Assembly: GCA_002118135.1 (NCBI GenBank)
Contig: BDIU01000013.1
Location: forward strand, 372,001 to 436,000
DNA length: 64,000 bases
Source of the DNA: Trebouxia sp. TZW2008
Taxonomy: Eukaryota; Chlorophyta; Trebouxiophyceae; Trebouxiales; Trebouxiaceae
Direction of reading: 5' to 3'
The notes under the pieces were generated by a model that worked only from the letters and a program-made list of their open reading frames with translations, was not told the DNA's origin and made no database searches. This document shows positions 23,001-34,400 of this stretch, piece by piece. Made by a program: the position numbers and the translations under genes. Within the stretch, counting starts at the first letter, position 1. Each line of letters opens with the position of its first letter.

Positions 23001-25501
23001 CTAGCTGAGCTTCACATCCATCTCAACTTGCAGGTCTGCAATCACCATGCGGACCACCTGCAGTGTTTTCACCCAGTTGCGCGAGTCACAATGTTCATTT
23101 GCATTGGCCCAAGATGCACAAAGTTTTGGTTTGCACACAAACTTTGGAGGCAGGTCATTGCATCTGCATGCACATAGCTAATTCAGACAACCTCACTAGA
23201 AAGCACGTAATTTGCTGATGGTGTTGATGATGACTACCTGCATGTCTGCCAAGCTGTTGTGCGTCAAGTAGGCACGGAACAGCCGCCGCAGCTGCCTCTC
23301 CTGAAGCAGCTGCTTGTCAATGATCTCGCTGAGCACAGCTATCTTGAAGGCTGTGTAACTGCTACGCAGCCGCTGGTTATGGTACCGGCTTTGATGCTGC
23401 TTGCTTGAAGCCTCAGATCGCAGGTGGCGATATGGTGCATCTGCAGTACAGACAACGTACTGCGCCATGAGGTCTGTGGTACTATATATGCATAGGATGC
23501 TTCACGAGATTTAGCAGTGCCTACAGATAATGCACAAACTTAAAAGGCTTCAGTGTGGTACAGTGTTCTCTTGTTGTAGGGGCATTCAATATATAGAGAT
23601 CTGTCAATGTGACAACAATGAAAGCGGGAAGAAGCACTGCATTCTGACTGCTATGGTCTTGCTGACTAGTGACATCTCAATGTAGTGACAATTGTCATGA
23701 TAATGCATGCAGTCTTTACATCAAGAAATCACTGTACTGTGCATTGTAACAGTGAGATTATGATGCTGGAATGCTTACATAGACCATCTGCGGGAAGTGG
23801 CACTGTAGGGTCCATCAGCGCATGTGCTGACTGTGGTCTTGATGATGCCTGACAATGCGCACAGGCCTTCTGCCTGCAGCAACAACAGCGCCTGCTGTCA
23901 AAACTGCCTGACCACAATAACGTCTCTTTGTAACGACACTCATTGTGAGAACATTCTTGATGTACAGACAATGCAGTAGGAAACCAAACACTGCGTTCTG
24001 ACTGAAATGGGACCACTGCGTTAGGATCAGTTGATGTAAGGACAATTTCTTGGGAACCAAGCAGTCACTATGTAGAGAAGTCATGTGGCATGTAACAGCC
24101 CTGCTTCTTCTATGGGAAGTTTCCATCATTTCCCATCAGGAAACGCATAGCTATGCAATTCAGCTATCTGGCAAGGGCAACAACCAGTCAACGAGGCAGG
24201 CTGAGCCTCAGGAATCGACAGCAGTTAAGGTCGTGTGCAACGTGGCTGCACACGTGCAGCTATGACATGTGACATTCCCTAATAGCCAGTGCATTGTGCC
24301 ACTCAACATGCTGTGCCTCTCCAATTGTCATGTCTTGTAGTGGGCTGATTTTTGCTCATATGGCCAAATGCGTATGTGCAGCCACAACAGAGCCATGCTG
24401 CTGATTATTGCTCTAGCACGCAGCATGGCAGGCAGACTGGCTGCCACAGAAACAATGGTGCTGTTGCTGCTGGTGCTGGTGCTGGTGCTGGTGCTGGTGC
24501 TGGTGCTGGTGCTGATGCTGGTGATGGTGATGGTGATGTTATTCCTACTGTTCATACTAGCAAGATTACCATTGGGAGTCCATGAAAGATGTCAATGGCC
24601 AATGCTGAATCTTATGCAAAGACAAAGACAGGCCTTGCCTTGGAACCCATGAATTCATGCTGAAAGCTAGTGACTCTCGATTGGATTGCTTGAAGTGCCG
24701 AGGGTCACATGCACTCTTGACCTCAGCCTTGAACTGACGCTTATCTGTCTCATCCATGCGTCTGTGCATGTGGTATATGTTGCGGATATGGTTGAGGGTT
24801 GTCTCATCGCTTGCTGCAAGCTTGTGCGCTCTGCAGAGGCAAAACATTGTGCACATCAATTCCAGGATCACCTGTGTTGTATAATGCAGGCTGGTTGATG
24901 TGCTATAATGAAAAGCACAAACAATCAAATGACCCAGCAACTGCATGAGGAAACGCAGCTTTGCATGCCACACAATATGTGACACAAGACAGTCATCTGA
25001 GGTCGTCAAGACATAGTGACAAGTAGTCCTGTGCTGGTACCTGTTGCTACTGAGTCTGCCAGCTGCGGCAACAGCATAGGAGGGCTGTGTGCCACTCTGC
25101 TTACCCCTGCTTGTCTGCTTACAGCTAGTGTCTGTCAGCAGCTGTTACAGGCAAATATTTTCATATGATTGCACATCAAGCAGAGACAGACCCGCAAGCA
25201 CAAACGGCAACAAGAGGCTCGTGCTTGGGGAACCTATTGGGCTATGCGTTTGCTGAACGGTGTGAACTGCCTACCTTGCTGCTCGAGCTGCCGCCCATAG
25301 CATCGTAAAAATAGCTTCCAACCTGCCCGATGCATCCAAACTCAGGCAGATGTTGCGAGGCTTTAACCGTCCTTGACCAAGCGGGCTAATCGTCACCTCT
25401 GGCTCTGCGGATAGCAGCTTGCGACGCATATTCGTGTACTCTGCGTGTATCTCATGAACTCCACCAAGGCAGCGCTCGTCAGGCAGGAATCGTCGACCCA
25501 T
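23001..25501 (-). CDS. Uncharacterised 256-residue protein
   Basis: Exons in reading order: 25501-25275, 24830-24722, 23869-23779, 23440-23238, 23141-23001. Phases agree throughout. The start, MGRRFLPDERCLGGVHEIHA, is inside a CpG-rich block (25270-25680). The product is basic and probably helical: RRKLLSAEPEVTISPLG, then IRNIYHMHRRMDETDKRQF, then SYTAFKIAVLSEIIDKQLL, and a C-terminal KTLQVVRMVIADLQVEMDV. No signal peptide, membrane segment or known domain was recognised. The last acceptor (CCAAAG|TTT) is weak. An alternative at TGCATGCAG is out of phase. Confidence 0.5.
24465..24538 (+). repeat. GGTGCT hexanucleotide tract
   Basis: About eight GGTGCT units grade into GGTGAT units, inside intron 2 of the 256-residue gene. 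The minus strand would read as a Ser-Thr run, but this is not coding in the model. Confidence 0.85.
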
Positions 25502-26694
25502 CGCTGACTGACCTCCGCACTCAGGTAAGCTAAAACCGGACCAACGTCCGCTTTGACGCAGCGGTCCAAGCGCAAGATAGGAGGACTACAGTGCCAAAGT
25601 CGCACGACAGCGAGGTCGTTGTGTCGCTCACGCTTTGCTCGATAGGTCAAGAAACGCCCTCTGCTGGCAGCCTGCGGGGCCCTGCGGGGCAGGCATCCAG
25701 ATTCCGATTTTTGACCCCTTCATAAATTGGGTTGGAGGTCAAGCCCTGGCAGGGTCTTAGTCAGCGGTCTGTTAGGTCAGTTAGGTCACGGAAGGGTTTT
25801 GGACTGGAGGCATGTAAAGCTCTCGACCAGCTCTGCAGTGCCCGACTCCTAGTGACACCAGATGATCATGAGCTGGCAAGTTTTCAACATTGAGATCAAA
25901 GCACAGCAGACTGTGCTTGGGATTCCACATACGTAGTCTCAGTCCAAACAGGAAGATTTCCTGGCTGTCATCAGGACCTACGTTGTATCCTGCAGGAAAG
26001 TTACAACTGTAACTTTACAGTCACTGCAATTCACTGGAATGCCAGTCAACAATCTGTCACAGGAGGCATTAATTAGTGTACATGCTGTCGTGGGCACACT
26101 CGCCTGAGCAACATTCTTTTTTGGCTTAACGGGTCCTATATGTTGGCAGATGTCGCACATTGCGTCCAAGGCGCAATTGAAGAACAACTGAAACGTGAAT
26201 GCCTTCAGTTGTCAAAGCTTCCACAATAAACTGATGATTTCTGCTGCATATTGGCATCTGCTACAATGCAAGCATGTGGTTCACCACATGCATTTGACGT
26301 CTGCTGCATTGTCTGCAACCCGTTGATTGTAAGTTGAGTGTGACTGAACTTAAGAAGCTGCCAACTGCAGGCCAAACAGAGCAACCATCCACACTACAGG
26401 CTGAACTGCAGTTGAATCTGCAGGCTTAGTATTGCCTTATTCACAGTACCGGGTCCCAAAGCAAACTTTTCAAGAATAATGTTATATTACATACGTAGTT
26501 TGCAGACAAAAATGAGGTGACTCCAAGATCTTGAAGCAGCAATGATCACCTAGGCAACCACTACATTGCTTTTCCACTATCTGCCAGATTAGGCTGGCTG
26601 CAGCCAATACCAAGGACAGTGTCAGCTTGTCCCACAGCCATTCTTCACAACTCTGCAAACCTCATTCCAAAGCCTGCCACCCACACAAAGAGCA
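25502..26694. other. 5' flank and spacer; no gene seen
   Basis: Bases 25502-25690 are CpG-rich (putative promoter) and include a short tandem GCCTGCGGGGCC / CCTGCGGGGC. From there to 26694 there is no coding signal; the 3' end of the next minus gene follows. Confidence 0.4.
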
Positions 26695-28110
26695 TCAAGG
26701 TGCTTGCCCTGCAGTGGCATGCCTGACTGACTGCCATATGTCAGTCAAAGAAAAGCCAGAATGCCCTGTGAACAAGCAACGCATGTGAGCTGAAACAATA
26801 TCCATCACAGGCAGATCAAACGGAACCAGATTGCCAATTTCAATATGCTCACCAATGAAAGGAAAAACTTCGAGGGTGCTGCCAATTGGGTACAAGTCAA
26901 TTGACAGCCCATTTGGTGTCTTGCCTGGTACCTCAGGGCGGCCCTGGCGAGCACCCTTGTCCTTGTGCAAAACTCGTATGGCAGCCCTGCGCACAATGCG
27001 TTGCGTAGCAGAACTAGTTTGAATTGGCGTTGCAGCTCAAAGCAGGAGATGATCCATGTCATGTGAATGCCGAGTGTTGCCAGCATGCCTGCTTGCAGGC
27101 ACTACATTGCACAAGTCTGGCAAATGGTACCTGTTGGTCTCCACCAGATCATCTAGCTCAGTCAGCCACAAACGCCCAGCAGGCGCACCATCAGGCATGC
27201 ACGGCATCTCATCATCTTCCTGTCTGCGAAACAAACTTCGCTGCATTGGTGCTCTACCTGTCTCAGTGTTGCCTTTGAGCTTTATCTGAACTATCTTTCC
27301 TTCCAGAATAATGGCATCTGCAGCATCACATGACTATATCACTCTTGTCAACTGACCTTTTCAGCTACCTCAATTGTCTATATGTACCAGAGGCTAGGAA
27401 AGAGATGTGCTGGCTCACCTGAGGCACCAAGAGAGCTATCCTTTTTGCTAGGGGGCTGCAACAGTCCTGCACAAAGCAAAGTCTCAGCTTAGGCTCAGGT
27501 GCTTGTTTGCTGATGTTGCTTGGAGCTGACTATAACTTGTATACACGGATGTAACTTGGCATTTGAGCACGTGAGCACAGAATGGAAGACAGGTAGACCA
27601 TTCACCGCCATACTTCTTGCATACAAAGTAATGCATCAATACTCAAAACACACATCTTTTGCTGACGGACATTTGCTTGTGCAGGACCTGGGCTATGCAA
27701 CCATAGCACAGGTACTCATGTCTACTCAAGCAATGAGCATAGGTACTGACACAGATACAATTCAAAGACCCACCCTGGGCATGCTGTATAGCCTTTTTGA
27801 CAATGTTGCACCTCCTGACGCTTAGGCCATATGGTGGCTGGCCAAGTATGGCAGAATTGAGCTCAGTGAAAGGACCACAAGCATCCTCCTCCCCCTTGTA
27901 GCCTATCCTGTCATCTTCTAAAGCTTTGAGAATAAGTGCCAGGTCACTCTGTTGGGCGCCAGCCAAAACCAGGGCATCACGTATGCTGACCATGCAGTTT
28001 CTGCGATCTGCCAAACACTGTTTTGCCTGAGTGTGAAGGTCAATTATCTCAGAACACAGACCAACAGCCACTCGTGTTACCTCTGCCAAGGCCTTGGAGC
28101 AGCTGCAACG
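26695..28110 (-). CDS. Uncharacterised multi-exon gene, 5' end unresolved
   Basis: Phase-consistent exons in reading order: about 28110-27774, 27466-27419, 27317-27131, 26986-26695. The first exon reads VGLCSEIIDLHTQAKQCL and SDLALILKALEDDRIGYKG. The third reads AIILEGKIVQIKLKGNTE and LWLTELDDLVETNR. The last has VPGKTPNGLSIDLYPIGSTL and VPFDLPVMDIVSAHM. A good internal donor (ATTG|GTGAGC, near 26861) could shorten the last exon. No ATG was found for the first exon, and a further 5' exon in the CpG-rich stretch 28120-28460 is likely. I recognise no domain family. Confidence 0.45.
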
Positions 28111-28591
28111 CAGCGTGAAACTGATACACTGCGTTCTACGACCTGTCTTTCAAGTGCGAGTGGAAGCTGCTGCCTTCCAAATCGGGCCCGCCGTTGAGGC
28201 TGCAGAGGTGCAACAGGGCGGTGAAGTGGCTTGTAGCTGACCGGCGCAGCTGGACAAATCTGAACTCAATGTATGGCCGTCACCGTCAAACGGTACCGAA
28301 TCGTCAAAGCAACTGTCCTGACCGAGAAAAAGGACTAATGCTAACTGGTTTGTACAAGATGTTCTTCGACCACTGCTACCCTTCGATCACCGCTACCTTG
28401 GCATAGTGTGCCCATGAAGCAGTAATGCCTGAGGGTATCAAACCCTAGCATTTTGTCTGTCTCGCCCGAGGGTCTTTCAATTTCGCTTGTTGACTTCTAC
28501 GCTTATCCACCTGACGGACTGCAGACGTCCACTGGCGATGGTGTGACTTCTCGCAATTCCTGATGCGTTCGGTGAGATATTCACCTGCAAT

Positions 28592-31096
28592 ATGCGCCGA
28601 GGTAGAGCGCCAGCCGACAAGTCAGAGATCTTGGCCATGTTCCGTTTGCAGTACAGTGGCGAAGGTGCCACACACACGTTAGCAGACGATGTCTCGTGAG
28701 TCCTCGTTTCTTCACTGCACGGATGATCTGCCGATTGCACAGCTTTTGAGTTTCTGAAAGAGCCTTAGGTGACTGATCGCTTGACCTAGGGTACCGAATG
28801 TCCTGCAGACTCACGAAAGAACAGAAGTGGTAGCTTTTGTTTGATCAGAACTGGGGAAATCTGGCCCCAGGAAGCCAAACCAAGTGGCTGGTCTATCTCA
28901 GAAAGAAGGTGACGTTTGCTACCTTGCAGCCCTCTTGGTATATGCAGTGGAGGTTTTGCAGTCTCCACTTGATTTGACGCAAATGGTGTGCTGGTAACAG
29001 AAGTGGATAAGTGAGCATCCTGAACAGCCTGAAGGGTGTTTGGTGTTTCCCAGCAGTAAAGCTTCTGCATTTTTGTCACATCTCCTAGAAGAATGTCTAC
29101 AAAACAACAGCAAGGATCCGCTAGGCGCCATAAAGTCAGCAAGAAAGGCGCTTTGGCATCAAAAAACGTGTCAGGCCGGCATTCCAGATGATGGGGCAGA
29201 GTTTCCTTGTCAGCCATATATAGCTGGCGTCACAAGCCGGGCCAAAATAGCAACAACCGAGGCTCGTCAAAGGTTTGTGCTTGTTGGCAAAGCAAACCTT
29301 GTGCCACTCAATAATACTTGAACATATTGTGTTGTCAACTACTTGCTCTTTCACAGTGAAGATACTGATCATAGCTACGCTGCTAGCACTTTGAGCAATG
29401 AGGAGTATGCTGCCTTACTTGACGCAGCAATGCGCTTTCCTGACAAGCAGCTGCAATCCTGGGTGCCTTTCCTCCATGAGTTTGATGTTTTACACTGTCA
29501 CAAAACAGCCATGTATTGTACATTCTTCTCTAAAGAGAAGTGATTGCATACAACATGTTTTTGTGTGACAGCAAAGACATTGTTGGACAGCAACTATCAT
29601 GTAATGTTGCCATGCTGTGCTTGCGCTTGCTTGCTTGATAATGGTTGGCAAAGTCGTGGTTGTGTTTGAAGGTGGGCCTGTGTGTGGCTGCCATGGTTAG
29701 CTGTGGCACAATGGCGGGTTACCGCTCAGGTCGGCTTGTGTGCTTCAATCAAATCCTGTGCTTGCTCTCTTGACTCAAACACAACTGCACAAGTATGTTG
29801 CTTTATAGATGATCTGCAAGACACACGATACTTCATGGAGTTGGTTTGCAGCGTTTGTGCAGAACCCTTGCCCATGCAAATCTTGGCATTGGCCAACAAT
29901 GCTGGCAAAGCAAATCAGGTGTGTGATGGTCAACTTAAAATTTCTCACTGCTTGAGCTCAAAGCTACACCACATATGACTACTTGTTTCACATAGAGACA
30001 TGTCATAACATTGCAGGATGCTCAAATGACCTATGCGGCATTAGCAAATCATCGGCTTCAACACTTAGACTGTTTGGCTTACTTGTCGCAACTTATCATG
30101 TTCCAGATTAATGTTTGTAAGCTCCCGCTGCTAGCATTGATATACCACAATGACATGAGTTGGCGTTCTTATCGACTGTTCTTCCGGGACCCATCAATGG
30201 CTACAAGCAAGCAGACATACTACGACATTTCCACTATGCTCTTGAAGGTTGCTGCAACTTTGCCTGATGCCCTTGTCAAGTCAAAGGTATGTTGTCGTCA
30301 CAACCCGGTGCTTGCAAAGTAAATGGCCCTCGTTAGTCATGTTTGCTGTATGCAGACGTTCACTTGTGTCACAATACTCATTTGAAGGTTTTGACGAGTG
30401 GTGTTATAAATTGTTGGTTGAAGGTGTGTCTTCATATAAGAGCCATATGAGAGTAACCATGAGCGCATTGGCCCAGGTTCAAGAACATCTTATGTTATCA
30501 TTTCTGTTTTTACACACACGTCATTGTGGCCAGGATGTGAATGAAACGCCCGCAGGTTACCCACCACATGCGTTGCAGCGGAACAGTGCAGCTTGCAGCT
30601 GCAGCTTGCAGCATGGATGTTCTGCGAGTCTGGGGAAGGTTTGTACTTTGCTTGTATTGTAACTGTGTTGCAATTGCCTTGTAGGCGACACTTGCATTGT
30701 CATCAATCTTCCGCTTGTACAAGGAAGGCTTCTATAGGGGCTTACTTGTGTCACTAGATATTCTTGTGACAACATTTACCTCAATTGTACATGTCATGTG
30801 TTGACTGCTGCTGGCAATCCAGCTGACACATTCTACTACTTCCAAGGTTGTCAAGCGAAAGTGGCAAAACTAGTGGTCACAATACCAAGGCAAAACGTGT
30901 ACCTATGCGTACAGATGCAGCTGTTTGTGATCCACTGTTGAGCTACTCAGGACTGCGGCTGTACAAGGGCTTGGATACAGCCATAAGCCAAGCCCAAAAG
31001 AACATTTACTTTGTTCGTTAATGATATAGATATCATTCCCTGTGCCAGGTGATTTGGGCTGAGCCCGACTCCAATGACTTCGTCACAAAAGAATGA
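28592..31096 (+). CDS. Uncharacterised multi-exon gene, partly resolved
   Basis: Start exon 28592-28695 (MRRGRAPADKSEILAMFRLQ) has a strong GTGAGT donor and lies in a CpG-rich block. Phase-consistent internal exons are 29089-29272, 29357-29486, 29672-29729, 29809-29918 and 30017-30286. They carry NEEYAALLDAAMRFPDKQL, DTRYFMELVCSVCAEPLP and ALANHRLQHLDCLAYLSQL, suggesting an alpha-helical repeat-like fold. Possible later exons lie near 30388-30423 and 30685-30792, and a plausible last exon is 31049-31096 (VIWAEPDSNDFVTKE then TGA). The link between exon 1 and 29089, and the 3' half, remain unsettled. The overlapping minus frame at 28786-29217 is also open but has no matching splice partners. 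No family was recognised. Confidence 0.45.
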
Positions 31097-31400
31097 CAGC
31101 AAGCAGCTCAATGCAAGCGCATATAAAGCATATCTTCTCATGTTGCTCCTGGAGACACACAGCTGGACCTGTCATTGCTTGCCTGCAGAAGCGTTACTCA
31201 TTGTTCTAAATGCTGCACACAACACCTGTAAGCTGCTCAATCTGCCGTGTACTTATGCTGCACTCTGAAATGCTGCTTTCTTAGTCTCCAGTGACTGTGA
31301 TTGGCTCCTTGATCATGTGCTACAGCAAACGCTTGTATCTGTCAAGATTTATTCCCACTGAGATAACACCAGTTGCTACCCAACACCTCACACAGTGAGC
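31097..31400. other. Short spacer between convergent genes
   Basis: About 300 bases between the last exon of the preceding plus gene and the ribokinase stop. Nothing was recognised. Confidence 0.4.
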
Positions 31401-34400
31401 TCACTGCTTTTGTAGTAGTTGGTCCACTGCTGACCGGTCAGGCAGACTTGGCATTGCTCCTGGCTTTCCCACACACAGCGAGCTGGCCGCAGCTGCAGCA
31501 TAGCAGGCAAAGCATACTTGTCAATTTAAATATAGCAGCACAAGGCAAATGCTCACACACAGCGAGCTGGGCGCAGCTGCAGCATGGCAGGCAAAGCATG
31601 CTTGTAAATTTTAAAACAGCAGCATTACAGCACAAGGCAAATGCTTACACACAGCGAGCTGGCCGCAGGCAAAGCATGCACAGCAGGCAAAGCATGCACA
31701 GCAGGCAAAGCATGCACAGCAGGCAAAGCATGCACAGCAGGCAAAGCATGCACAGCAGGCAAAGCATGCATTTGACTTCAAAACAGCAGCACTGTAGCAC
31801 AAGACACTCCCCACACACAGAATGCTGGCTGCAGGCATAAGCAGGCAAAGTATGCTTTCAGTATCAAAACAGCAGCATTGCAGCACAAGACACATGGTGA
31901 GCTAGCCGCAGCTGCAGGCACAGCAGAACATGCTTGTCATGTCCAAACAGCAGCACTGCAGTACGAGGCAAACGCTCACACACAGCAAGCTGGCTGCAGC
32001 TGCGGGCACAGCAGTCAAAGTATGCTTGTGATTTCAAAACAGCAGCATTGCAGCACAAGCCAACTCCCCACACCTGGTGAGCGAACTGCAGATGCAGGCA
32101 CAGCAGGCAGAACATGCTTGTCATGTCAAAACAGCAGCACTGCAGTATAAGGCAAACACTGACACCCACAGCGAGCTGGCTGTAGCTGCTGGAGCAACAG
32201 GCAAAGCTTGTTGCTACAAATCAGCAGCACTGCAGCATGCGGCAAACACTCACGCGCACAGCGAGCTGGCCGCAGCTGCAGGCACAGCGCGCTATCTGTG
32301 CTCAAATCAGCAGCCATGCATCACAAGACTAGCTTATACACCAGCTGGGTGTAGCAATAAGAAGGCATGGCATCACACTCCATCATGCACAATTGCATTG
32401 CTCAGCTCAACAAAGTGCAGAGATGTTTGCTGTCAGGCGCAAGCGGAAGGCCATGAATAGGCCACAGCACTCCTTTTCTGCACCTTTGCTTTCTGCTCCT
32501 TGCAATGCTACAAAGCAGCTCTGCTTGCTTGGTTGATGCGGGTCTTACCTGCAAAGTTCATGGCGTCTTGGTATGACTTGCCCTCCAGGATGCCTACAGC
32601 TATGGCGCCCGTGAAGCAGTCACCTGCGCCTGTTGTATCTACAACCTGCAGCATCATTGCTGAACATGTCACAAATTGGACTTTGCGCTATGTCATCATC
32701 ATGACATTGATGTCAGGTGGCGTACTGCCAGGCTCAACAATCGCCCGCTTCTGTTGTGTCCACGACCTGCCTCATCATCCTCAACATTGCTGCACAAGCT
32801 TGCTCAAAATTCAGCTTGAGCTATGGTAGCATCAGGGCATTCATACTTGCATCTGTTGTCTCCACTAGCTACATCATCTTCAGCATTGTTGTTGCTGAGC
32901 AAGCTACGCAACAGCGCACGAGTTCCAGCTTGTACTATGTTAGCATTGTGACGTCAAAGTATAGCTACATGCGACAGGGTCAGCATTTGAGGTACTGACA
33001 GAAAGCAATGAGCACTTGTGCACCATTGAGCAGCTGTACGCCATTGGCTGGCTGGAAGTTGTACAAAGCATGCTCTCATGTTGTGCCCATCATGTGAACT
33101 TGAAAACAGAGTCATAAAACACCACCATGAAAACCATTTTTTGTCAGGCAACTCTTGTCTCCAAACAGTCATCCCAGTGATCACCTTGTCAGCCTTGAGG
33201 ATGCCTTGCGTGAGCACCTCACCCTGCCTGATCAGCATCGAGCCTTTGGTGCCCAGCTTGGCCAGTACTATATCCACGCCCTTCTCTTGCACACTGCGAG
33301 CAGCTGCCTGCACCTGCTCCTCTGTCTCTGTGGGCATGCCTACAAGCAGGATGTCACAGTTGATGTTAACAGCTAATGCAAACTATTTTGTGGGACAAGA
33401 TTGGCCTGCAGCACTGCAGCGATGCTAGACCGACACCACCCAGAATCACAAGGTCACCATGGAGCCCTTTGTGCCCGGCTTGGCCAACACTATGTCCACA
33501 CCCTTCTCTTGCACTTTGCGAGCAGCCGCCTGCACCTGCTCGTCTGTCTCTGTGGGCATTCCTACATGCACAGAGCCACACAGTCAATGTCAACAGTGTT
33601 CAAATACTCTTTCTGCCACACACTAGCCTCTCTGAAGCAGCAGCATTTCTGAAGCAATCCCTCTGGAACAGCTGCTCTAATGCAGCTGCTGTGAAGCTGC
33701 CTGTCTGAAGCACTGCTCTGAAGCTTCTGTAAAGCAGCTGCTTTGAACTAGCTCATGTGAAGCTGCCTCTCATAAGCAGCCGCTTTGAAGCCGATCTGAA
33801 GCAGCTTGGCATGACAGCCTGTGATAGTACAACCTCAATGCATTCTATCTGCAAGGGGTGATTGAACAAGATCAGAGAGCATGCTTCATTTGGGGATACT
33901 ACCAAACGGTTCATTGATGGAGTACAGATGAAAGCAAAAATGGGACAGCTACCATGCTGCATGTGACTAATTATGGCTTGGCGTTGATGTCAGATAGGTC
34001 GGCAGATAGCTCATCACAGAGTAACCAGCAGATAGCTTGAGAAATTTGCCATGGCAGTCGAGACAAATCAACTGTAGTAAATCACGAAAGATGCTTTGGC
34101 ATGAAGGGAATGATAACACTTGTACATACCCGACTGCTGGGTTCAAAAGCATGCATGAATGAATTGATTCATTCCTGCATGATGATGCTCAAAAGATATA
34201 TGAAAGAGCACCTGTGAGGTTTGCCAGCTCTGACTCATTAGGGGAGATGATGGTCAGGTGCTTCAGCAATTCTGGGTCTACATCAGCATCAGCCCCGCCA
34301 CAGTCCAGCACAACCGTCACACCAGCTGCTGATCCCAACTGCACCAAAGTGGCGTGCGTGAGTCACCACATGCATGAGTCACCGGATGCATGAGTCACCG

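Noticed and set aside
24328..24555. Minus-strand Ser-Thr repeat frame, like a mucin-type protein
   Set aside because: It is the translation of the GGTGCT hexanucleotide tract within an intron, with no supporting splice sites.
28786..29217. Minus-strand 143-residue frame starting MADKETLPHHLECRPDTFFD
   Set aside because: The overlapping plus-strand exon 29089-29272 chains in phase with the next exon, while the minus frame has no convincing partners. It cannot be fully excluded.
31611..31895. Minus-strand frame with CFACCACFACC-type repeats, like a cysteine-rich repeat protein
   Set aside because: It is the translation of the 18-bp array inside the ribokinase intron minisatellite.
31493..32335. 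CRISPR-like array (regular repeats with intervening sequence)
   Set aside because: The units diverge throughout with no invariant repeat or unique spacers, no cas genes are present, and the context is a eukaryotic intron.
32400..32520. Candidate last exon of ribokinase just after exon 8
   Set aside because: It would need a 38-base intron and lacks the family C-terminus, whereas 31492-31401 encodes KPGAMPSLP in perfect phase.
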